Position numbers and translations under genes: made by a program. Source: Acanthamoeba lenticulata (Eukaryota; Discosea; Longamoebia; Acanthamoebidae). Taken from it: a stretch of 46,518 bases of DNA. The DNA lies in assembly GCA_002179805.1 (NCBI GenBank), contig NAVB01000682.1:1-46518 (forward strand). Direction: 5' to 3'. This document shows positions 1 to 8,071 of the stretch, piece after piece (position 1 is the first letter of the stretch; every line of letters starts with the position of its first letter). A model generated the notes under the pieces. It ran no database searches and was not told the origin of the DNA. It saw only the letters and a list, made by a program, of their open reading frames with translations.

Positions 1-2228
1 CCGGGCAGTCCGCACGCAGAGACGCGAAACACCCCTTTCGCAGGCTCACCATACCTGGCACTGCAGATGGAATGAGTCGCGAAGTGTTTGCGCTCACTGG
101 CGGAGCCACGCCCCCGCCACTCGTCCCCGAGGCTTCGATAAACAAAGGCTACAAAGAAAAGAGGAAGATCTCAGACAAAAAGGTTTCATGGTACGCCTAG
201 TACCTGGGCGCCCAAGTGACCGAATGCACAGCGAGCTCACCCTCATCACACATTGCGCCTCTGCTTCCTGTTGTGCAGGTTGTGGCGGCCGATCATCCAC
301 CCAGCCCGGCCAGAAGTAGACCGCGATAAGCCGTTCTTGTACCACTGGGTCAAAGCAGGCGAGGAGGAGGCCGAGTATGCGTGGGCCAAGTTCGACAAGA
401 AGCTGGCCATCCCCAAGTACACCGACGAGCAGTACACAAAATACTTCCAGGGTGCGCCCGCGCTGCCGCGTTCAGCATGGCGCATGAACTCGAGCTCACA
501 TTGTGGGCCGGTGGGTAATAGACGATGATTGGACGCGAGAGGAGACCGATACTCTGCTCGAGCTGTGCGAGCAATTCGATTTGCGCTTCATCGTCATCCA
601 CGACCGCTTCCCCAATTCCAAGCGATCCATCGAGGTTCGTCTGTGTTCCGTCTGCAGAGTCTCCTTGGAGGCCGCGCTGACGTCACTTTGACTCTCGGGG
701 GCGAACACTGTGCAGGACCTCAAGGAGCGCTACTACACAATCGCGCGCAAGTTGCTCAGCCTCCAACTTCATGCCGACGAGCTGGCCCACCATCCCGTCT
801 TCAAATATCCCTTTAATAAGAGTGCGCGTTTTGCTGTTGTTATTCTATTTTATTTTATTTATTAATACTAATGCAATATATATCTATTTATGTGTCATGC
901 AGGCCAGGAGATCGAACGCAAAGCCCAATTCGAGCGGCTCTACAGAAGGACGCGTGAGCAAGTGGCCGAAGAGGAAATGCTGGTGGAGGAGCTCAAAAAG
1001 ATCGACAAGGCCCAGAAGAAGGCGCAGGCCGACCGTCAGAAGGTGGCCAAGCTCGCCCAGTCTATCATTGCCATGCCCGGCACCGAGCCGCTGCCCCCGC
1101 CGCCAGAGCCGCCCACGGTACCGTCTATCTCCTCTCGCCTGCTTCCCCATTCATGCAACACCACCGAGCTTACGCTGATGTGCGTTTTGGATCATGTGTC
1201 GTGCACCAACAGAAACGGCGAAAGAAGTCGCTCACGACGGCGGAAACGGACCACTTCACCTCTCACAAGCGCAAGTATGCGGCGGCCGCGGCCGCGCAGG
1301 CCAAGACGCCCATCAAGCTGAACGCCAACTCGGTGAGCCTCCGCACGGCGCAGAAGGTCGACGCCATCCTGGCCGAGCTGGGCATAGGTGCGGCTGCGGC
1401 TTCTGCTTTTTTGCTGTTTGCCAGCCTTCTCCAGCATGTGATCGGTCTTGCTCACGCATGGGGGTGCACACCGTCTCTGCGGGCAGCGCCCAGCCTCAAC
1501 CCGACAACGGCCACGGTGAAGGCCTTCAACGACCTGCGGCAGGACATCGTCATCCTGCTCGACCTCCAGAACCACCTCGACAAAAAGGTTGGCTCCCATG
1601 TCTCGTTGTTGTGTCGACAGTTGGTGACAAGACGTCGACCCATGGGCGCGCCCGGGCTCTCTTGCAGGAGTACGAGGTGGCGGTGCTGGAGAAGCAGAAG
1701 CGGGACTTGCTGGCGCTCGACCTGCTGGCCGCCCACCGCGAAAGCTTTGCGCAAGGCCGACGGAAGAGGTCCAAGAAGCGCAAGCTCGACGATGATGCCG
1801 AGTACGAGCCGACGGACCAGGCCCGAGCGCAGCTGTCCGACGCCATGTCAGTTGATTACAACAGCAGCAGCACCAGCAACAACAATGATGGCGAGACGCC
1901 GTGGAAGAAGACGATGGGCCGACGAGGCAGCAGCCGGCGTGCCGCCCTCGCAGAATCGCCGTCGTTGTCATCATTAACACCAGAAACTCCTTCTTCCTCA
2001 ACGACGACGACAACAACAACGGCGTCGCCCTACTCGACGCCATCCAAGCCGCGTCGAGGCCGCGGTAGACCGCGAGCGGTCAAGAAGGAGAAGAAGGATG
2101 ACGTCATGGACGAGGCAACGAAGGAGGCTGTTGGCGAGGTCCTCGACGTTGAGGTCTTATCGACGGCCACGACTGCCGCCGAGGAGAAAGGAGCCGACGA
2201 TGAAAAGAAATCGCTGGCCAAGCAGTGA
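1..2228 (+). CDS. DMAP1: DMAP1/SWC4-like chromatin subunit, 5' end outside the window
   Basis: DMAP1/SWC4 is a SANT-domain subunit of the NuA4 acetyltransferase and SWR1/SRCAP remodelling complexes. Joined exons give the family core: LWRPIIHPARPE, YHWVKAGEEEAEYAWAKFDK, then DDDWTREETDTLLELCEQFD and LRFIVIHDRF (SANT-like), DLKERYYTIARKLL and FERLYRRTREQVAEEE. Introns I place: 191-278, 452-521, 635-714, 822-902, about 1119-1212, 1387-1490 and 1588-1667; all keep frame. The joins at 190/279 and 451/522 restore W and D at conserved positions. The tail has basic stretches, low-complexity Ser/Thr, and an AT-hook-like RGRGRPR near 2055-2075. The stop is TGA at 2226-2228. Earlier exons lie before base 1. 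Family assignment is strong; the exact start is unseen. Confidence 0.9.
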
Positions 2229-2414
2229 AGATGACCATGCACGTTGGTAATTCTCGGGAGAAGAAGAAACCGCCAAGGCCAGAGCAGCAGGGACAAGATG
2301 GCGAGGAGACACAGGAATGCCCTTGAAGTGCAACTGCTACCGAGGCGATTCGGAGGTAATTGCAACTGTGGTGATGTATTTGAGTCCAGCTCTCTGAGCT
2401 GAGATTCATCGCTT
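2229..2414. other. Convergent 3' intergenic spacer
   Basis: This is the short gap between the DMAP1 stop (+) and the stop of the coiled-coil gene (-). I see no ORF or RNA gene, so it presumably carries both 3' UTRs. Confidence 0.5.
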
Positions 2415-3050
2415 CTAAAATACGGAAGCGGTGAGCAAGTCCACTTGGGCCTTGATGGAAGCATTGTCGGTTTCGAGCGTAGCGATCCGAGCGCTGAGAG
2501 CCGCGTTGTCCGCCTTGAGGGCCGCATGGTCGGTTTCAAGCGCAGCAACTCTAACCTTGAGGGCCGCATAGTCGGTTTCCAGCGCAGAAACCCTAACGTT
2601 GAGGGCCGCGTTGTTTGCCTTGAGGGCTGCGATGTCAGTTTCCAGCGCAGCAACCCTATCTTTGCGCGCCAGGGTCGATGTCAGAGGCCGTGGGGAAGTA
2701 GCAGGTGTCACCGAAATGGAAACAAAGCCCCCACATCTTGCCACTTGCTCACAGGTCATAACCTCCACGGGTATCGGTTCATCATCTGGCACCAGGCGCC
2801 CAGCGATTGAAACTTCTATCGAGTCATCACGCTTCGTGTAATGAGAGAACTTCACCACACCCTTGAAGCACGAAAGGATGACTTTCGGTGCCTCGGTGTG
2901 AGGCGGCAAGTGGCCGATAGATATCTGGTCGACCAGGACCGCTCGTGCCTCATCGTTAATGGCCCAGATGGCTCGCGGCACATCTGCTTGCATCCCTTGC
3001 GTTCCTGTAAACTGTGGTTCGTTTCCGCTGAGTCCGCCCAAAGTCGACAT
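2415..3050 (-). CDS. Hypothetical protein with C-terminal heptad coiled coil
   Basis: I do not recognise the family. From the ATG at 3050 a single uninterrupted frame gives 211 aa. The first ~130 residues look globular (for example AIWAINDEARAVLVDQ and DDSIEVSIAGRLVPDDEPIP) with scattered cysteines. The last ~80 residues are a regular coiled coil made of variants of RVAALETDxAALK and ADNAAL, with Leu/Val/Ile at a/d positions and Asn at some a positions, as in parallel dimers. The repeat is visible in the DNA as 21-bp-multiple copies between about 2440 and 2660. It has no visible signal peptide or TM segment. The frame is open for 23 codons upstream of the chosen ATG, so an upstream exon is possible. 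Confidence 0.65.
   Translation of the reverse strand: MSTLGGLSGNEPQFTGTQGMQADVPRAIWAINDEARAVLVDQISIGHLPPHTEAPKVILSCFKGVVKFSHYTKRDDSIEVSIAGRLVPDDEPIPVEVMTCEQVARCGGFVSISVTPATSPRPLTSTLARKDRVAALETDIAALKANNAALNVRVSALETDYAALKVRVAALETDHAALKADNAALSARIATLETDNASIKAQVDLLTASVF
2430..2665 (-). repeat. In-frame degenerate heptad repeat (21/42-bp periodicity)
   Basis: The coding strand repeats variants of an Ala-Ala/Thr-Leu-Glu-Thr-Asp unit about five times, spaced 21 or 42 bp apart and alternating with Ala-Ala-Leu-Lys. It encodes the coiled coil of the gene above and probably grew by in-frame duplication of heptads. Confidence 0.7.
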
Positions 3051-3384
3051 ACAGAGTGTACGCAGAATGGTAGCAAAAGGGAGACACTCACAGCGCCACG
3101 TGCAGCCAGAGACCAGCAAGTGTTGCTTTCTCGTCGTTGCGACTGAGCAAGTGTGGGCGACTCTTTGGTTGTTTGGGTGGCGTAGATGGCCAGTCTACAC
3201 CGATCAACTCCCTCGCATCTTTTGGGCTGAGGCCCGCCAGGGGCGCAGCACTCTCCACGCAGGGAGGGCACTACTAGTGTGAAGGGGCGGCAACTAAAAC
3301 GATGGCTTGTGTGCATACAACTTTGCCACAAGAGAGGCGCATAGTCGACAAATATTATGGGACTGTTCCTGTTTTCCTTTTATT
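3051..3384. other. Intergenic region, two minus-strand genes
   Basis: This lies upstream of the coiled-coil gene and downstream of the Stc1-like gene. On the minus strand an AATAAA directly follows the TAA of the Stc1-like gene (plus-strand tttatt at 3379-3384). No other feature is recognised. Confidence 0.4.
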
Positions 3385-3978
3385 TTAAAATCCAATAAAT
3401 CGATCTTTGTTCAGCTTGTAGAGTTGAGCAGCGGAGAGGGGTTCTGTGGGCGCGTTCTTGCCCACCGCTTCGCTCATGCACGTCTTGCACTTCATTCTTA
3501 CCTTCAACTTCTTCTTGCGCTGCCGATTAGAGAAGGCGGTCTTGGGCACGATGCCGTTGCACACGTAGCAGGTGTAGTGTCCCTTCGCCTTGGCCTTCTC
3601 CTCCTTTTGCGTCTCCTTCCCTTTGGCCAGCTGTTCGCCAACAATCTGAACCTCACGATCGTTTTCCTCATCATCTTCATCTTCATTTTCGCTGTTAGCA
3701 GGTTTTCGTTTCTCGCCCGTGACCGGCTCTGCCTCACCTGGCATGCATGCAAAAAACTCTTTCTTGAAGAACCAGGCATACTCGTCTTCGACCTCCGCAG
3801 CCCTCGTTGTCTCCGCCGGCGGGGCACCGGCCGGGAGATTGTCGCTCACGGACAACGACTTGACGGAATCGACCACGGAGGCATTATTCTTTGTCTTCTC
3901 CTCAGGCACCGCCTCCACCACCTTTTCGCCCTTGTCGATCAAGTTGGCCAGCCATCCAGCCAATTCAACCTTCGCCAT
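3385..3978 (-). CDS. Stc1-domain-like zinc-finger protein
   Basis: A single exon from the ATG at 3978 encodes 197 aa. The C-terminal ~65 residues carry a two-CxxC cluster: YTCYVCNGIVPKTAFSNRQR, a Lys/Arg-rich stretch, then MKCKTC. The pattern CxxC, (L/I)PxxxFSxxQ, KCKxC resembles the Stc1 domain, known from the fission-yeast protein that links RNAi to the CLRC H3K9 methyltransferase. The middle is acidic and lysine-rich and likely disordered. The N-terminus (AKVELAGWLANLIDKGEKVV) looks helical. The frame is open upstream to 4146, but this is the best-placed ATG. The Stc1 link rests on motif pattern only; another two-CxxC zinc ribbon is possible. Confidence 0.6.
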   Translation of the reverse strand: MAKVELAGWLANLIDKGEKVVEAVPEEKTKNNASVVDSVKSLSVSDNLPAGAPPAETTRAAEVEDEYAWFFKKEFFACMPGEAEPVTGEKRKPANSENEDEDDEENDREVQIVGEQLAKGKETQKEEKAKAKGHYTCYVCNGIVPKTAFSNRQRKKKLKVRMKCKTCMSEAVGKNAPTEPLSAAQLYKLNKDRFIGF

Positions 3979-4378
3979 CCGCAAGCCGCACAAGAAAATA
4001 AGAAGAGAAATACTTTTCTCAACCAAATTTGATCCTTTATTTGTATTTTCGTGCAGATTTCCGCAGCGAACATGCTGTGGGTGGCGGCCTTCCTCGTGCA
4101 GGAGGTCTGTTGTGGTGAAATCCAGCCAAGAAGGGCGAGGAAACAAGGCTCTAGGGGCATTCCGTGTGGTGGCCGCCTTGTCTCAGGCCGAGGACCGCCA
4201 AGCGAAGCCACAGCCAGGCGTGTCTCACGAAGCAAGAACAGCAACACGACACCGCGCAGCACTACCTTGGCATCCCACACTCACGAGGAAGAGAGAGAGG
4301 GAGTGATCGCAACAGCCTTTTTGCCCACTTCACCGCCAATTTCATCCAACCCCGCACTACACGCTCCTTCTGAACACA
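3979..4378. promoter_or_regulatory. Divergent intergenic region (Stc1-like / F-box-arrestin)
   Basis: These 400 bp separate two divergently transcribed start codons and must hold both promoters. I see an AT-rich patch at about 3990-4050 but no unambiguous element. Confidence 0.4.
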
Positions 4379-6487
4379 ATGCTGCACGTGCTGCGGCGAA
4401 GCGCAGACCCAACGCCAACAACAATCATGGCCAACGCCCCAGAGGGGGACGCTAAGGTGGCCATCCTCCACGACGGAGACGCCAAGGGCGAGCCAGTGGC
4501 AATGGCCATGCCCGCGCTGCTGCCGCTGCAGCTGCTGGGCTTGGTGTCCAAGTCGCTGAGGACCACGATGACTCTCGGCGGCGCCTCCAAGCAGGACGAG
4601 TGCGTCGCTCTCGAGTCTCCTCGGGCGGAGGCCACCGCGGTCCAGGAGGAACCGCACGACAACCACACAAACAACGAGACAGTTGAAGTCGACCAACCAT
4701 GCCACAACACAACGTGCGTCAACGAGACAGAGGAAAAGAAGGAAGATGACGAGGCCACGAGCGACGCCGTCTCGACCGAAGGTGAGGCCGCCATTAACCT
4801 CGTCCTGCCGCCTGAGGTACGTGTTTTCTTCACGACGTTGCGTGTAGTCCACTACAAAGACTGACATCGTAGCATCCCCCCTCAGTTGATGATGCGCGTG
4901 TTCTACTACTTGCCCGTACGGGACTTGGCTCGAGCGGCTCAGGCCTGCTCCTGGTGGCACTCGCTGACCGAAACCGACCTTCTCTGGCGCTCGCTCTACA
5001 ACGTACCGTTCCCATGCTTCTCGCCTCCTGTTCTGTCCAGCCCTTTCAGCTCACGTGCAAGAGTTGTGCAGCACGCGCGTAACCACCACCACCTCGAGTA
5101 CAGCCCACGCGAGCGGCCGTCACAGGAGACGTCTACAGAGACGACGATGACTTGGAAGACGCGGTATCGGGAGACCTACAGCTGTGCGCGCCGCAAGTTC
5201 TGGTTCGGCTCCAATGTCGAGGCGTTTGTGCATCTCGACCAGACCAACTTTCAATGCTGCCTTGACGACGACCCTGAGGAGGTTTGGCTTCCATTCTCGC
5301 TTCCCCTTTGTCTGTCTCTTTCTCCGCCACTGACTTGGTCTTCTTCTTGTTGTTGTAATCCGCCAGTTCGTCACGGGCGAGGTGGTGCTCAACGTCTACG
5401 CCGAGTCGGTGACCACGCACGGGCTCTATCTGACCCTCGTGGGCGAGGAGGCATTCAAGGCCATCGACTCTGAGTCTCTCTCCATGAACGCCGTACGCAC
5501 GCTGGCCTTCCTTGCTCGCTTGTTGTTGCTGCCGCTTGCAAGCGTCGCTGACCGCGCTTGGAGCAGACCGAGGAAAAGGCCAACCTCTTCGAGATCTATG
5601 TGCCGCTCTCGGGCAACACCGAGTGGGCCGAGCGCAAAAAGAACAAGCACATGTTCTTCCGTGGAACCTACCACTACCCTTTCCGCGTCCCCTTCCCTCG
5701 CAAGACCGTCTCTGGTACGCACAGTTCCTCTTCTCTCTTGCCCTCTTCGTCGTCTTCGTTCTTCTTCGTGCTTCGTTCTTTTCGCGCTCATCGGGGCTGA
5801 TGATCATCGCTTGACGCTGCAGGTCGTCACATGCCGCCGTCGTTCAACCGACGAGTCAAGACCTCGAGTGGCTTCTTCCGCGTGACCTACCACGCGCAGG
5901 CGCTGGTCGTGGTGTCGTTCCCGCACGTCAACGTGACGTCGCGACGGCACACGCTGCGCCTGCGGCCGTCGGAGCGGTGGGACAACCGCATGCGGACGCG
6001 AGTCATGAACAAGTATTCGGCGCCCGTGACGGAGCGGATCACGCACAACTCGTTCAACTACCTCTACTTCCAGAAGAGCGGCGACGTAGTGCTCGAGGTG
6101 GCCCTCCAGAAGCAGTACTTCTTCATCAACGCCGAGGAGATGAAGCTCGTCATCTCGGTCGACAACTCGCAGGGCCGCTTCCCGGTCCACGCCATCACCG
6201 TCACGCTGGTCGAGGTCCTGCAGGAGCGCGACAATGACTTTTGCCGCGAGCTGGTCGAGCACCGCGGCAGCCGCCGCGTGTACACCGACGTCCAGGTGGC
6301 CCGCGGCGAGGTGCGGCGCGACATCGAACTCCACTACGCGGTGACCGACACCAACGCCAAGGGCGGCAGCCTCTTCTCGACAGGCCTCTTCCAGCAGCGC
6401 TTTTCCGTCTCTGTCTCGCTCAACATCTTTGGCTGCGTGGACCCGCGCGTCGAGATCCCGCTCTTCGTGCTTCGCGTGCCCTCTTGA
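4379..6487 (+). CDS. F-box protein fused to an arrestin-like fold
   Basis: After an acidic, probably disordered N-terminus the second exon encodes an F-box: LPPELMMRVFYYLPVRDL, ARAAQACSWWHSLTETDLLW. A linker with TWKTRYRETYSCARRKFW follows. The third part reads as an arrestin N-domain: FVTGEVVLNVYAESVTTHGL, YLTLVGEE, then HMFFRGTYHYPFRVPFPRK. A C-domain follows, ending VDPRVEIPLFVLRVPS. Introns I place: 4817-4886, 5003 to about 5070, 5283-5366, 5490-5566 and 5714-5821. F-box proteins recruit substrates to SCF ubiquitin ligases, and arrestin-fold adaptors bind membrane cargo; a ligase adaptor role is inference. The ATG at 4379 is used, with an in-frame alternative at 4427. A 3' AATAAA lies at 6642-6647. 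Confidence 0.8.
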
Positions 6488-6887
6488 CGACGTCGAGGGC
6501 TGCCCGTGTACAGAAGAAACCAACTCTCTTCCTCGACAGCGACGCTGACGACGAAGCGCAACATAAAGTGATTTTGGTACCAAAATTGGTGTGCAACGAT
6601 TTTTCGAAATGGCAAATGCTCCTTTTATTTTTTTAAAACAAAATAAAATGAAAAGAAAAAGGCGACGTCCGGCGAGAACAAGGAGGCGGTAGTGCTGCAT
6701 GTACCACCGGCGCAGGGGAAACACACAGCACCACTTCCGATCCTCCACAACCCTCCGCTTGGCAGACAACACCAAGACCGTTCATCTGCCACTGCGTACA
6801 CGCCAAATCCCGGTGGACGAGCTTAGATTGTTCAGCCCCGCCACGACGCATCACACACACGACCACTGCACACCACAAGAAAAGAAG
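6488..6887. other. Intergenic region with polyadenylation signal and palindrome
   Basis: It holds the 3' UTR of the F-box/arrestin gene, with a 16-bp perfect palindrome at 6571-6586 and AATAAA at 6642-6647, followed by the likely promoter of the copper chaperone gene. Confidence 0.5.
6642..6647 (+). terminator. Polyadenylation signal AATAAA
   Basis: It is canonical, about 155 nt after the F-box/arrestin stop, in an A/T-rich patch. Confidence 0.5.
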
Positions 6888-7956
6888 ATGGAGCACGCAG
6901 CAGCCTCGAATCCCCACTTTGCTATCAAGGTGCCTCTTGTCTGGTGACGATGTAGCAAACATCGGTCCTAAAAGACCTCTTCTTCACAGGCCCAGCTGAA
7001 CGTGTCAATGACGTGCCACAGCTGCGTGGAGGCCGTAACTGCAACCCTCAAGGCCGTGCCGGGCGTCACTGTGCTCGGCGTGGACCTCGAGCGAGGTTCG
7101 AGATTCATGACATCTTCTCGCCCCAGCGATTACAAAATTCCAACCCAAGTGCTGTTCAATGTGCAGGAGAGGTCGAGTTGGTCACGCATAACGTGCCTGT
7201 GGAGAAGCTGATGCGCATCTTGCGCGAGTCCGGCCGCACGGCATCGCTGCAGGGCCTTGGTGGCGGTACCTCGCAGCCGACTATCTCTTCACGCAGCTTT
7301 GCGCTCTCTGACGGGCGGGAGTGCAGAGGGCGAGCAGCTCGGGGCTGCAGTGAGCCAGCTCGAACCGGCCGACGGGCGCAAGGACGGCCCGCACGCCACC
7401 GTCCGCTTCGCTCAGGTGGCCAACGACCGATGCCTGGTCGAGGCCACTCTCGACAGCTTCCCACCAGGTGCCGTGTCCCCCTTGCCTTGGTGGCCATGCG
7501 CGCTCTCGCACACGAGCCCTTACGCGAGGCCTCGCTCGTCAACAGGTGAATACGCACTGGCCGTGCACGAGTTTGGGGACCTGTCCGAGGGCGAGCGCAC
7601 GGTGGGCGATGTGTTTGGCCGCACCACCGGAGCGGACACTCCCGCCGGCGCGCTGGGCCTCGTCCTGGTGGATCAGTGTGGTGTACGCGGCCGACGGCCC
7701 CACCTTCGCCTTGCTCGCCGAGACATGTTCGAGCGGGGATCATGAGACTGACGAACAGCGGGTTGATGTCGTGCAGGAGGGGATCCTGATGGCGGAGAAC
7801 GCGAAGCTCAAGGTGTGGGACATCATCGGGCGCAGCGTGGTGGCCAAGTCGGACGGAGGCCGCGGCGTGGCGGTGGCTTTGGGCGTGGTTGCCCGAAGCG
7901 CCGGCGTGCGCGAGAACCCCAAGAAGGTCTGCCGATGCGACGATCCCGACTTTTAA
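6888..7956 (+). CDS. CCS: Copper chaperone for superoxide dismutase
   Basis: CCS loads copper into Cu/Zn-SOD and forms its disulfide. Domain 1 is a heavy-metal-associated fold with the copper site MTCHSC, followed by VEAVTATLKAVPGV. Domain 2 is SOD-like (ALAVHEFGDLSEGER, GALGLVLVD, WDIIGRSVVAKSDGG). Domain 3 carries the CxC motif as CRC, six codons before the stop. Compared with SOD1, the His at position 46 is Ala (LAVHEFGD), and the zinc-ligand loop is very short, running almost directly from HEFGD to TVGDVFG. Domain 2 is therefore probably a docking module and not an enzyme, as known for yeast Ccs1. The start ATG at 6888 precedes a ~13-residue leader and the first intron. It is convergent with the channel gene. 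Confidence 0.9.
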
Positions 7957-8071
7957 ACAAAACAAAAAAAATAATAATATAATTACAATTTAAAAGATAT
8001 ATTTTGCAATTTCTGGTTCAGAATCCAGAAAAATGAGGAAGGAGAACGAAGACGAAAAAGAGGTTGAGGTG
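7957..8071. terminator. A/T-rich convergent 3' spacer
   Basis: These 115 bp lie between two convergent stop codons. The first 60 bp are A/T-rich (runs of A, then TAATAATATAATTAC) and could serve 3'-end formation on both strands. Confidence 0.4.

Noticed and set aside
1192..2043. 283-residue minus-strand frame over DMAP1
   Set aside because: It is the antisense shadow of DMAP1 exons and is low-complexity Ser/Arg/Cys.
4262..4960. Long minus-strand frame over the F-box gene
   Set aside because: It is antisense to the F-box N-terminal exons, with no family resemblance.
5804..6775. 323-residue minus-strand frame
   Set aside because: It is antisense to the arrestin C-domain exon. Its length results from GC-rich codon bias and not from function.
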